The notes: generated by a model not told the origin, from the sequence alone. A stretch of 38,188 nt of DNA from Promethearchaeota archaeon (GCA_008080735.1 SHMW01000037.1:1-38188); one strand, 5' to 3'. Counted from the stretch's first letter, positions 25,896 through 34,157 are shown. Program-made: numbers and translations.

Positions 25896-26636
25896 TCATT
25901 CCATACAATAGCAAAAACAATTTTCATCCTTGATTACTTTTATCTTATTAAATGTCATATTAAGCAAGTTTACCATTAAGAGCTGATTTTCCAAATTTGG
26001 AAGGCCAAGAACGGTTTTAATTACTTCTAATGCTTCTAATGTACCCAAAACTCCCGCAGTCACTCCAATCACAGGAAGAGGGCTTTCAGAATCATCTTCC
26101 TCTTCTGGCTCGGAAAAGACACATTGATAACATGCGCTTTCTTTTGGATTGATTGTAAGAATTTGACCATAAAAGTCTTTTATTCCCGCGATAACAGTGC
26201 GAATGTTATTTTGGATTCCAGTTCTATTAACGAGGAACTTTGTTTTCATATTATCGCTGCAATCTATAAGGAAGTCAATATCATTGATATATTTTTTTAT
26301 GGACTCATCATCTACGTAATCCTTATATGCCTTTATATTTACTGAAGAGTTTAATGACGATAAACGTTCTTTTGCCACCTTTACCTTCTCTTGTCCGACA
26401 TCTGCTTCGCTATATAATATTTGTCTTTGTAAATTTGAAACAGAAACAGTATCATTATCAATAATCCTTAATTCTCCGATCCCCGCAGCTGTTAAGTATA
26501 GCGCACACGGAGATCCTAATCCCCCGGTTCCGATTTGGAGGATTTTTATTTTGGATAACTTTTGTTGCCCTTCTTCTCCTATTGATTCTGAAAGTATTTG
26601 TCTAGAATACCTTTCAAATTCTTTTTCATTTAACAT
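25896..26636 (-). CDS. E1-like ThiF/MoeB-family adenylyltransferase
   Basis: A 246-residue protein (249 from an upstream TTG overlapping the Roadblock stop codon). LNEKEFERYSRQIL is the usual family beginning. The ATP site is IGTGGLGSPCALYLTAAG, followed by DNDTVSVSNLQRQILY and the metal-binding DCSDN. One zinc CxxC is in CYQCVF and the second in CFCYC near the C-terminus. The segment aligned with MoeB CAEAGVLG reads SPLPVIGVTAG, without the conserved Cys. No rhodanese domain follows. It should activate the C-terminal Gly of a ubiquitin-like or sulfur-carrier protein. The candidate partner in this window is the Gly-Gly protein near 17 kb; that pairing is inference. Confidence 0.9.
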   Translation of the reverse strand: MLNEKEFERYSRQILSESIGEEGQQKLSKIKILQIGTGGLGSPCALYLTAAGIGELRIIDNDTVSVSNLQRQILYSEADVGQEKVKVAKERLSSLNSSVNIKAYKDYVDDESIKKYINDIDFLIDCSDNMKTKFLVNRTGIQNNIRTVIAGIKDFYGQILTINPKESACYQCVFSEPEEEDDSESPLPVIGVTAGVLGTLEALEVIKTVLGLPNLENQLLMVNLLNMTFNKIKVIKDENCFCYCME

Positions 26637-26641
26637 AATCT

Positions 26642-27013
26642 TCAATTATTTATTATGGTTTTAAATTTATTAAGCGTTTGCTCCATCTCAATTAGGGCAA
26701 TCGCTAAGTTTTTGTTTATCTCCAATAATGATATCAAGATTAATTTGTCTAATCCCATTACAATCAATTCATAGCCTTCTAATTCAATTGTTATATGATT
26801 TATATTCTCTCCTTCGATATGGGTAAGTGCAGTCTCAAAAGCACCATGAATCGTTGCAGCCATCGCCCCGAATTTTCTTTCATCAATATCTCGTGGTAAT
26901 CGTGAAGTTATAAGTAACCCGTTTTTCTTTACTATTGCCGTCCCGATAATCCCTCCGGTAAATTCTAATTTCCGGAGTTCTTCATTTAATCTATCGACAA
27001 TAATGGGTTCCAT
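26642..27013 (-). CDS. Roadblock/LC7-domain protein
   Basis: A 123-residue single-domain protein with the Roadblock/LC7 order: a first helix (PIIVDRLNEELRKL), strand pair TGGIIGTAIVKKNGLLITS, a middle helix (RKFGAMAATIHGAFETALTHI), strands ITIELEGYELIVMGLDKLILISLL and a last helix. ATG is chosen because GAAAGGT sits ten bases upstream; an in-frame TTG six codons earlier overlaps that site. The stop is next to, or overlaps, the start of the E1-like gene, so the two are translationally linked. Roadblock proteins commonly act as partners of small GTPases; Asgard genomes have many. Confidence 0.9.
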   Translation of the reverse strand: MEPIIVDRLNEELRKLEFTGGIIGTAIVKKNGLLITSRLPRDIDERKFGAMAATIHGAFETALTHIEGENINHITIELEGYELIVMGLDKLILISLLEINKNLAIALIEMEQTLNKFKTIINN

Positions 27014-27310
27014 TACATAAATACCTTTCAATATTTAATTGAATAAATATTTGTATGTAAGTTAAGAAAATTTGGATATAAAAAAATATGTGTGGTCTTC
27101 TAAAAACGAATAAATTAAAATAAAATTCCTAAAAACAATATTTTTAAAAAAATCTGAAAATCGTATTTCTCTTTGCTAATGTTATTTCTATCTATTCTAA
27201 TGAATCTTATTAATTAGTATTATAGCAAGTGAGCCCTATTTTGCATGAATTTACTGAAAGACAAGAAATAGAATAGAATTAGTGCAGAGGTTGAGGTAAA
27301 ACAAATATAA

Positions 27311-27511
27311 TCATTTACAAAAACTTTTATTTCCGTTTGACGCACGTACGCGATTTCTCCAGCTTGGATTCCTAAGTTTTGCAGATTTCCCAAATCCACA
27401 ACTTGCACAAAATCCTTTTCGTCTATTGTAAGAATGATTTCCACACCTTCGACAAGTTGTATGTGTTGCCGTCTTATTTTTTTTTCCCTTACTGGCTGTT
27501 CCTTTTCCCAT
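27311..27511 (-). CDS. rpl37e: 50S ribosomal protein L37e
   Basis: A 66-residue zinc-binding ribosomal protein. The family start [13 protein letters not shown] is followed by [13 protein letters not shown] and FCASCGFG, giving the four-cysteine zinc site, then a basic C-terminus. GAGGTGA lies just upstream of the ATG and directly after the LSm stop codon. The LSm-L37e order is a conserved archaeal operon. Confidence 0.97.
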   Translation of the reverse strand: MGKGTASKGKKNKTATHTTCRRCGNHSYNRRKGFCASCGFGKSAKLRNPSWRNRVRASNGNKSFCK

Positions 27512-27528
27512 ATATTTTCACCTCTTAG

Positions 27529-27846
27529 TTATTCTTCTTCGTCTTCTTCATCTTCCTCTTTTCGATGCAGGAGTTTATCCTCATTAGAGTCAGAATCAGA
27601 AAACATGAGTTTTTGTCGATCTTGCCCTATTAGGATAATTGAAGCGCCTCGAATCATAACGGTCCCAAGGTCTTTACTTCTTTTTCCACCACGACCGAAA
27701 TAAATCTCTTTCGCATTCTCGACAATTAAATTCATATAATTATCAAATTTAACGAGTTTTCCAGTCAGATAGGTGTTCCAAATTTTAAGCTTGATTCTGA
27801 CTTCTTCTTTAAGTATTGCTTTCGATAATGTCCGTTGAATTGCCAA
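27529..27846 (-). CDS. LSm (Sm-like) RNA-binding protein
   Basis: A 105-residue archaeal Sm-like protein that should form a heptameric ring binding U-rich RNA. Sm1 covers about residues 12-46 with the RNA-contacting Asp35 and Asn39 in KFDNYMNLIVENA. Sm2 has GTVMIRGASIILI at 61-73 with Arg66-Gly67. Beyond residue 80 there is an extra tail ending in an almost pure Glu/Asp run, which most archaeal Sm proteins lack. L37e starts 17 bases downstream, consistent with a shared transcript. Confidence 0.95.
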   Translation of the reverse strand: MAIQRTLSKAILKEEVRIKLKIWNTYLTGKLVKFDNYMNLIVENAKEIYFGRGGKRSKDLGTVMIRGASIILIGQDRQKLMFSDSDSNEDKLLHRKEEDEEDEEE

Positions 27847-28147
27847 CCTTGAGAACCTCGAGTTTTTATTGCTCTAAGAAAACTAAATATTCAATCTAAT
27901 TACTAATATTAAAATACGATATAATTAATATTTTGGGATTTTGAGATTTAGAATTCGGGAGAAGCAATCTTGATAAGTTTTGTGATATGAAATATTAATG
28001 AATTTGAGGATTTCTTTAGAGACTTCCCTGATGCAGAGAATTCTTACTATATTGATAAAAACCAAAACTATATTTGAATATCATTAATTTTTAATAGTTT
28101 AAAGAATAAAAAAAAACATTATAGTATAATTTAGTAGGCAGTTAGTT
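27847..28147. other. Divergent intergenic region
   Basis: About 300 AT-rich bases between the LSm operon and the 2-hydroxyacyl-CoA dehydratase pair. No reading frame or structured element stands out. TATAGTATAA shortly before the plus-strand gene could be a TATA box. Confidence 0.5.
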
Positions 28148-29188
28148 ATGAAAAAGATTGGAATTATTGACACATGCGTCGATACTCCTGAAGAACTTAT
28201 TCTCGCTGCGGGATTTATTCCATATAGACTTTTTGGAGATCCAACAATCACTCATGAACATGCTGATGAACATGTCCCCGCAACTCATTGTGTATGGTCT
28301 CGTAATGTTTTAGAGCAAGGATTAAAGGGGCTTGATAATGATATAGTAGGAATGGTTTCTGTTCATGGGTGCGATTGTACAAATAGGCAATTTGATATTT
28401 GGCTGGATTGTGTCGATTTAGATTTTATGCACTTCCTCAATTGTCCCCTCAAGCGAACCAAAATAGCGAGGGAATTTTATATTGACGATATGAAAGAATT
28501 CATAAACCATATGGAAAATTATTTTAATATAGAAATAACTGAAGAAAAAATTTGGGAAAATATTCGATTAACGAATAAAATCCGGACCATTTTGCGGGAT
28601 ATCTCGGAATATCGAAGTAAAATGGTCTTAAAAGGCTCAGAATTTCACAAACTCATCAAGGATGTTATGACTCAAGATAGAAATGAAGCACTAGAAGTTC
28701 TTAAAAACGCCTTAGAAAAACTCAAATCTAAAGAGCCATTTCCGAATAAGCATCTCAAGAAAGTGCTCGTCACGGGCTCTCTCATAGATGATACCAGTTT
28801 TCTTGAACATATGGAAGAATCAGGTTATCAAATAGTTGTTGATGACTTATGCCTCGGAACACATTATTTCTGGACAGAGATCGACGAATCGCACGAAGAC
28901 CCTCTCCAAGCACTTGCAGATTATCATTTTAATAAGCCATTATATTCCACCAAGATTCCGTCCCATTCACGGTATGAGTTCATAGAGGAATTATCTAAAA
29001 AATATCAAGTTGATGGAGTAATTAATATTGCGCAAAAGTTTTGCGAAACAATTCTCTATGATCATCCCTATATGAATAGACAATTCAAGGAAAAAGGAAT
29101 GCCATATCTTTTTATTGAGAAAGAATATAATACTGAGGCTTATAAACAACTAAAAACGAGGTTTGAGGCATTTGCCGAAATTATATGA
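28148..29188 (+). CDS. 2-hydroxyacyl-CoA dehydratase/benzoyl-CoA reductase family subunit (small)
   Basis: A 346-residue protein of the HgdB/BcrC-like family. Cysteines suited to the [4Fe-4S] cluster and its surroundings are in DTCVDTPEE, ATHCVWSRN, VHGCDCTNRQFD and NCPLKRTK. Later, VLVTGSLIDDTSFLEHMEESG and DGVINIAQKFCE follow the family pattern. These enzymes use a single-electron step, supplied by an ATP-driven activator, to dehydrate hydroxyacyl-CoA or reduce an aromatic ring. The second subunit starts 17 bases downstream. Substrate cannot be told. Confidence 0.9.
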   Translation: MKKIGIIDTCVDTPEELILAAGFIPYRLFGDPTITHEHADEHVPATHCVWSRNVLEQGLKGLDNDIVGMVSVHGCDCTNRQFDIWLDCVDLDFMHFLNCPLKRTKIAREFYIDDMKEFINHMENYFNIEITEEKIWENIRLTNKIRTILRDISEYRSKMVLKGSEFHKLIKDVMTQDRNEALEVLKNALEKLKSKEPFPNKHLKKVLVTGSLIDDTSFLEHMEESGYQIVVDDLCLGTHYFWTEIDESHEDPLQALADYHFNKPLYSTKIPSHSRYEFIEELSKKYQVDGVINIAQKFCETILYDHPYMNRQFKEKGMPYLFIEKEYNTEAYKQLKTRFEAFAEII

Positions 29189-29205
29189 AATGGAGGAATT
29201 AAAAC

Positions 29206-30471
29206 ATGTCAAAAATTGAAAAACAAGGAAAAGGTAAGGCTCTCGAGGCTACACAGGGATTAAAAAATATAATGGGACGGCATATTCTTGCCATTGAGCA
29301 GGCGTTTAGAGACGGAAACCCCACAGCATGGGCAACTTCTGGAACTCCCGTCGAATTATTGTATGCGATGGATGTGCAACCTATGCTTCCCGAAAATTCG
29401 GCAACTATGTCGGCCGCTCAAAAACTTTCTAAGGGTTTTATTGAACTGGCTGAGGAGGAGGGCTTTTCATATGATTTATGTTCGTACTTTAAAACAAATG
29501 TAGGTGCTGTATTAAGTGATGCGGATATGATTGAAGGAGGTACACGAAAACCCACTTTTATGCTGTCTAGTGATGTGATTTGCGATACTCATGTGGATTG
29601 GTTTCAAACTCAGGCGGAACGAATGAATGTTCCACATTATACAATTGATGTACCTCATATCGTGAGCAATACAAACCAAAAACAATATAATTATTACAAA
29701 AAATACGTTCAAGAACAATTATGGGAATTTCTAGAATTTGTTGAGGATATTACGAGTCATGAAATCGACATGGAAAAATCTAAGAAAGTTGCTAAAAATT
29801 CCTATGTATTAGGCAAACTATGGCAAGATATTTTTGAATTAAGGAAACATGAACCTTCTCCGCTCTCAACTCGAGATACATTTGGAGGGCTTTTCCCACT
29901 TTTTACAATGCCTGGACTAAAGGCCCCCATACGGTTATATAAGCGGATGTATAGAGAGGCGCAAGAGCGAATTGAGAACGGAATTGGCGCACTGGAAAAC
30001 GAAAAATATCGTCTTATGTTTGAAGGGATACCTTTCTGGCATGCGTTGAAATACTTTAGTACGTTAGAGACCTATGGAGCTAACATAGTTTATGAAACCT
30101 ACACTTATGCGTTTTCAAAGTACATGAACCCAAAAGTCACAAAGGAGATGGTCTTGAACAAACCGATCGAGGCAATGTCAGAGCTCATGCTGAGCTTTTG
30201 GTACATTTACGATTTAGACACAAGAATAAAAAAATTTAAAGAAACCGTGGATGAATGGAAAATTGATGGTGTAGTGCTCCATAACAATTTGTCATGTAGA
30301 CCGAATTCATGCGGGATGTATGATTTAAAACGACATTTGCAAGAAGATTATGATATCCCTTGTTTGATTATAACTGCTGATATGAATGACCCCAGAAAAT
30401 TTAATGAGGTCCAAATAACGAATCAAATAGAAAGCTTTATCGAGATTTTGGAGCGAAAAAAAGCTCATTAA
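29206..30471 (+). CDS. 2-hydroxyacyl-CoA dehydratase/benzoyl-CoA reductase family subunit (large)
   Basis: A 421-residue second subunit of the same family (HgdA/BcrB-like). Typical segments are AWATSGTPVELLYAMDVQP, DLCSYFKTNVGAV, SSDVICDTHVDWFQ and NNLSCRPNSCGMYD, which carry the expected cluster cysteines. A strong ribosome-binding site, GGAGG, stands ten bases before the ATG. Together with the upstream gene it forms the heterodimeric core; the activator ATPase (HgdC/BcrAD type) is not in the window and must be elsewhere. Convergent with the solitary seven-helix protein. Confidence 0.9.
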   Translation: MSKIEKQGKGKALEATQGLKNIMGRHILAIEQAFRDGNPTAWATSGTPVELLYAMDVQPMLPENSATMSAAQKLSKGFIELAEEEGFSYDLCSYFKTNVGAVLSDADMIEGGTRKPTFMLSSDVICDTHVDWFQTQAERMNVPHYTIDVPHIVSNTNQKQYNYYKKYVQEQLWEFLEFVEDITSHEIDMEKSKKVAKNSYVLGKLWQDIFELRKHEPSPLSTRDTFGGLFPLFTMPGLKAPIRLYKRMYREAQERIENGIGALENEKYRLMFEGIPFWHALKYFSTLETYGANIVYETYTYAFSKYMNPKVTKEMVLNKPIEAMSELMLSFWYIYDLDTRIKKFKETVDEWKIDGVVLHNNLSCRPNSCGMYDLKRHLQEDYDIPCLIITADMNDPRKFNEVQITNQIESFIEILERKKAH

Positions 30472-30536
30472 AAGACTTTTTCTTTTCTTATCCCTTTTTT
30501 CTATGGTCGAATTAAACCTGGAATAATTTACCTGTT

Positions 30537-31250
30537 TTAATCCAGGTTCTTTGCAATTCCATAATAGATGAGATATAACCAAAATGGTGTTAGTAGAGAA
30601 TAGATGCTTGTGATTAATCTCAAGAGATAATTGTCAAGAAAATTTGAGAGAAAAATCAAAAATAAGAGAGGGGAAAAGCAAAAGATTCCAACATAAAACA
30701 GAAAATAACGCCTTTTTAATATTCTATATTTCATCATTGAAAATACTTTATATGAGACCGCCAAGATCGGCAATATAGCACAGCCACCCACCAAAATGAT
30801 AATGAAAAGGAAAAACCATAGACTCCATACAGGATAACCATACCTTGAGATATGAATTGCATCTGTGAAATATCCTATAGTTAACCCAATTGCTAATAAT
30901 ATCGCATAAAGTAGGAAAAATAGCCTTTTTTTAAATTGGTCTTCAATAAAATTTGGTCGAATTAAGAAGAGATTCATCGCAAGTAGGAATCTAAAAGCAT
31001 AATATGTAAAAAAACTCGCTATTAGATGCATTATTATGATAACTTCCTTATTTTTAACGAATAAAAACACAATACTATGAATAATATTTATAATTAAACC
31101 TATTAGCGTTAATATCAAAAAGCTCATCAGATAAACTTTTAATCTTGTCGAGCTTCTCTTACGAATCTTATTTAAAAGTAATATAAACCCAAATACTATG
31201 ATGGATTCCCCAATAAAAATAAATAAAATTCGTTCGATAGGTAAGTTCGT
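30537..31250 (-). CDS. Seven-helix membrane protein (solitary paralogue), apparent ACG start
   Basis: Homologous over its whole length to the two seven-helix proteins at 33.4 and 36.3 kb. The first in-frame ATG is at 31127, but the frame stays open upstream, and that extension (TNLPIERILFIFIGESIIVF) aligns with the first helix of the paralogues (for example MAIGIERIVLTFIVQ). At the position of the paralogue ATG there is ACG. Starting there gives 237 residues, exactly the length of the 33.4-kb copy. AGGTGA stands nine bases upstream, where a ribosome-binding site should be. No ATG, GTG or TTG exists in the extension. The conserved GYPVWS loop between helices 4 and 5 is present. No GNAT partner follows. 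Either a rare start codon or a start-loss. Confidence 0.75.
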   Translation of the reverse strand, partial: TNLPIERILFIFIGESIIVFGFILLLNKIRKRSSTRLKVYLMSFLILTLIGLIINIIHSIVFLFVKNKEVIIIMHLIASFFTYYAFRFLLAMNLFLIRPNFIEDQFKKRLFFLLYAILLAIGLTIGYFTDAIHISRYGYPVWSLWFFLFIIILVGGCAILPILAVSYKVFSMMKYRILKRRYFLFYVGIFCFSPLLFLIFLSNFLDNYLLRLITSIYSLLTPFWLYLIYYGIAKNLD

Positions 31251-31386
31251 TATTATTCACCTATTTTCCAGAAAATAATATTTTTAAAAAGTAAGAATAA
31301 TATTTAATTTTTAAAAATTTGTAAAAAGAGAAAAATGAGTTAAAAAAGAATTCAATTGAAAACAACCAGGAGAGAAATATATTAAT

Positions 31387-31737
31387 CTAATTAGCTATTC
31401 GGATATGGGAGTTTGGGGTTAAAATCAGATACTTATCCCCTATACGTCCTAACGAACCTCCATTCCTCCTTAAAAACTGTTTTAACTCATCAATCGCACG
31501 TTTAAGTTCTAATACCGGAACTTTTCCACTCTCTAAAATCTTATTTGCATTTATTATCAACACCCGTCTATTCATCAGTTGCTTTTTGATATCTTCTATT
31601 TGGTCTAAATTCGAGAAATCATATTTCTTAATAAGGAAATCTTGAATTACCGAACCAAAATCCTTTGTAAAGCCTAATGTTTCTTTCGGAGATTCTGCCA
31701 ATTCATCATCATCTTTTTTTCCGAATATGCTAACCAT
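31387..31737 (-). CDS. sepF: SepF-like cell division protein
   Basis: A 116-residue protein. Residues 56-115 match the SepF core: RRVLIINANKILE, a helix ELKRAIDELKQFLRRNGG, then SLGRIGDKYLILTPNSHIRI, corresponding to the SepF pattern of a helix, a glycine-rich turn and a last strand ending in TP. The N-terminus (MVSIFGKKDDDELAE) is short and could be the membrane-targeting amphipathic helix, followed by a linker. In archaea SepF anchors FtsZ to the membrane. FtsZ is not in the window. It lies upstream of, and on the same strand as, the solitary seven-helix gene. Confidence 0.8.
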   Translation of the reverse strand: MVSIFGKKDDDELAESPKETLGFTKDFGSVIQDFLIKKYDFSNLDQIEDIKKQLMNRRVLIINANKILESGKVPVLELKRAIDELKQFLRRNGGSLGRIGDKYLILTPNSHIRIAN

Positions 31738-32217
31738 ATCTCACATAGCCACCTCACAATAATAAAATATAGTTTTTTATTTAAGAGTGATAAATATTTA
31801 GATAATATGGTAATATTATGATATTTTAATCGGGCTTAACTATCTTTCAAAATTAGTTAAACTATGTTAATGAAAACAACATAAAACGTTATCAAAATAG
31901 AGAAGATTAGTTTAGTTAAAAGCTTTCAAGGTCTTTATTATTGCCATAAATCGGATTATACTTATTTATTATTTAGATAAACTAATTAATCGAACTAACT
32001 TTTCATCTTTTTGATTATTACTGTTTTTAGATAGATTTTTAAGATAAATCTAGTTAACTTAAATACAAGTTCTTTTATTAAAAAACTTAAACAGTAATAG
32101 TTTCTAATTGAAATAATTTATTATCCCATTATTTTAAACTATATGGGGATATAGATAAATCTTAGATAATAGATTATGAGATTATTTAGCTACTTGATTA
32201 AATGAGTTTGATAACCA
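31738..32217. other. Intergenic region with inverted repeats
   Basis: About 480 very AT-rich bases between sepF and the methyltransferase gene. Several copies of AGTTAA/TTAACT occur (near 31855, 31912 and 32052). It contains the possible structured element listed separately. No reading frame is supported. Confidence 0.6.
32016..32099 (+). ncRNA. Possible three-way-junction RNA
   Basis: An exact 11-base inverted repeat, TATTACTGTTT at the left edge and AAACAGTAATA at the right edge, encloses two further hairpins: TAGATTT (32032-32038) with AAATCTA (32046-32052), and AAGTT plus TTTT (32067-32076) with AAAA plus AACTT (32080-32088). Together they could fold as a closed three-way junction, some 120 bases before the methyltransferase start. 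The region is so AT-rich that the small stems have limited weight; the outer stem contains G-C pairs. Could equally be an operator or an untranslated leader. Confidence 0.3.
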
Positions 32218-32922
32218 ATGACTACAGAAACAAAAATCGATGGATTTAAAAGTTTAATGTATAGCAGTCCTCTCTTCTATAACTTCATGACACAAAAACT
32301 GCATGATTATGAGAAGAAATACAGAATCTTAGCAAGAATGGTGTGCTCAGATGATGAAACCAAGATTTTAGACCTTCCTTGTGGCACGGGTAATTTAGCG
32401 CGTTTCTTGAAACCTCATATTTCATACGAAGGATGGGACTTAAACCAAATGTTTCTTGAAAAAATTAAGAAGGATTGGAAAAAAGGGGTATGCAAACCAA
32501 AGAATATTATTTTAAAGCAAAAAGACATATTTGAGTACCAAGATTATCCTGATGTAGATTGTGTGCTTTTGTGTGATATCTTGCATCATATATCTCCGAG
32601 ACATGAAGAATTAGTGGAGAAAGTTAAAATTTGCACGAATAAGGTAGTTATATGCGAACCTATTAGTATTAAACCTGAAAATATGAATGGAAATGGCCTT
32701 CTAGGTCGTCTAATAATGGTAATAGGGCGATATCTCCCAGAATCACTTATTAAAACAATAGATTTTCTTTTTGGTGATAATGATGGAATTAATAGCTATG
32801 CGACCAGATCTAAATGGGCACATACCGATGATGCTCTAAAGCTCTTCTATAGGAAGATTGGAATCGAAGAAAAGCAGATTTTTAAGCTCGGAGATGAATT
32901 GATTGGAATTTGGAAAAAATAA
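32218..32922 (+). CDS. Class I SAM-dependent methyltransferase
   Basis: A 234-residue methyltransferase. Motif I is KILDLPCGTGNLARFL at about 49-64, followed by the acidic end of the second strand in YEGWDLNQ (Asp74). DCVLLCDILHHISP at about 119-132 is motif IV, like that of ubiquinone/menaquinone and lipid methyltransferases. Around residues 160-185 a hydrophobic patch (LLGRLIMVIGRYLPESLIK) may touch a membrane or a lipid substrate. The substrate is unknown. It stands between sepF and the first seven-helix/GNAT cassette. Confidence 0.88.
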   Translation: MTTETKIDGFKSLMYSSPLFYNFMTQKLHDYEKKYRILARMVCSDDETKILDLPCGTGNLARFLKPHISYEGWDLNQMFLEKIKKDWKKGVCKPKNIILKQKDIFEYQDYPDVDCVLLCDILHHISPRHEELVEKVKICTNKVVICEPISIKPENMNGNGLLGRLIMVIGRYLPESLIKTIDFLFGDNDGINSYATRSKWAHTDDALKLFYRKIGIEEKQIFKLGDELIGIWKK

Positions 32923-33387
32923 CCTCCCTAGCTCAGAAATTAGGAATATTGATAAATCACTATTTAATTAAGAACACGATAAATTTTTTTCACTTTATTT
33001 AATGAGATAAAACTAATAATTAAATCTCATATTATGATGATATATCTACGATCATAATTGTGATATTTTTGATTCAAAAAAAATATTGAAATCCTTTACA
33101 GTAGTGTAATATTACAATAGAATAGTATCGTTTTTTTTTAATTTTTAGTATTTTGAGATATTCAAACACTTAATTTCACATTTCTCCTAAGAAAAAAACG
33201 AAGAGTTATATATTTGATTTATTTTATTAAATATAAGAAGGACTTTACTTAAAAAAAAGGATAATTGATTTTCTAATGGATATTTATTGGTGAATGTCAT
33301 ACCAATTTCATGATTAACGATACTAATCAATTATAAAGTAAGGTTCTTTCGATAACAATTTGAAATGTTTTGAAAATTAGGATCAAA
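32923..33387. other. Intergenic region with a palindrome
   Basis: About 470 bases, very AT-rich, without a supported gene. A perfect 12-base palindrome TGTAATATTACA lies at 33105-33116. An ATGATGA at 33034 looks like a box C but has no box D partner. Confidence 0.55.
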
Positions 33388-33399
33388 ATATATATAAAA
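33388..33399 (+). promoter_or_regulatory. Probable TATA box of the first seven-helix gene
   Basis: ATATATATAAAA is centred about 31 bases before the ATG. Archaeal transcription usually starts about 25 bases after the TATA centre, which would give an almost leaderless transcript; no ribosome-binding site is seen before this ATG. Confidence 0.45.
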
Positions 33400-33424
33400 T
33401 ATCGTTTTAGAGATTGATATTAAA

Positions 33425-34138
33425 ATGTTTATCACCACAGAGAGAGTTGTTTTAACTTTTATTGTACAAGCAATATTATCATTAGTATTTGGATATATTG
33501 CACAGAACATTTTAAGGAGAAAAAAGAATCAACTTAACAAGTACTTCGCTCTTTTTTTTATCTTTCTAACTGTTGGAAATGTAATTAACATAATATATGT
33601 ACTGATATTTGCATATAGTGGCCTAGGTAATATTGTAGTTATTTTGCATCTAATTACAAATTTTTTCAATTTTTTTGGTTTAGGTTTTCTTTATGTGGTA
33701 AATCAAATTATATTAAAATCAGCAATGGTTTTTTCAAAAAAAGATATAATGAATTACCTAATAGGATATGGGTTGATCCTAATTGTGGGTTCCATAATAA
33801 TACAACTATTTGACGGTGTCTCAATGAGTTCTTCTGGATATCCTGTTTGGAGCATATATTACTTCATATTCATTTTAGGTATTACCGTTATCATTGCATT
33901 AATCCCAATTATTATCAGCTCATTCCGAATATATCAACAGTTAGAAGGAAAAGAAATTAAACGGCGCTATCTTTCCTTTTTTGCTGGAATCCTTGGTTTA
34001 ATACCTTTACTCATTACAATATTCATATCTAATTACTTAAACATAGCAAATATGCGAACGATAGTTAGCTTTGTATCTGTTTCAATGATTCTTTGGGTTC
34101 TTTTAATCTATTATGGACTAAGAAGAAGAACAAAATAA
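33425..34138 (+). CDS. Seven-helix membrane protein, cassette copy 1
   Basis: A 237-residue protein with seven predicted hydrophobic helices, about residues 7-27, 38-60, 67-94, 106-125, 139-164, 180-203 and 208-231. Between helices 4 and 5 is a conserved SMSSSGYPVWS loop, and basic clusters (RRKKN after helix 1, KRRY before helix 6) mark cytoplasmic loops. No enzyme domain is attached. The layout recalls the seven-helix sensor region of some histidine kinases, but no family is identified. It is paralogous to the proteins at 30.5 and 36.3 kb. A tandem-GNAT gene follows after 62 bases. Confidence 0.85.
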   Translation: MFITTERVVLTFIVQAILSLVFGYIAQNILRRKKNQLNKYFALFFIFLTVGNVINIIYVLIFAYSGLGNIVVILHLITNFFNFFGLGFLYVVNQIILKSAMVFSKKDIMNYLIGYGLILIVGSIIIQLFDGVSMSSSGYPVWSIYYFIFILGITVIIALIPIIISSFRIYQQLEGKEIKRRYLSFFAGILGLIPLLITIFISNYLNIANMRTIVSFVSVSMILWVLLIYYGLRRRTK

Positions 34139-34149
34139 ATTATTTCTAA

Positions 34150-34157
34150 TTTTTTTT
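34150..34157 (+). terminator. T8 tract between seven-helix and GNAT genes, copy 1
   Basis: Eight T residues between the two genes of the cassette. The second cassette has a T8 at the same relative place. It could allow partial termination and so lower expression of the second gene. Confidence 0.35.

Noticed and set aside
27220..27444. 74-codon minus-strand frame
   Set aside because: It overlaps the L37e gene in another frame; L37e is certain.
32925..32945. TAGCTCAG-like tRNA D-arm string
   Set aside because: No T-arm or acceptor stem follows within the expected distance.
33034..33040. ATGATGA resembling box C of a C/D RNA
   Set aside because: No CTGA box D at a suitable distance and no closing stem.
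33105..33116. Perfect palindrome TGTAATATTACA as an operator
   Set aside because: A single copy in a very AT-rich region, over 300 bases from the nearest start; chance cannot be excluded.
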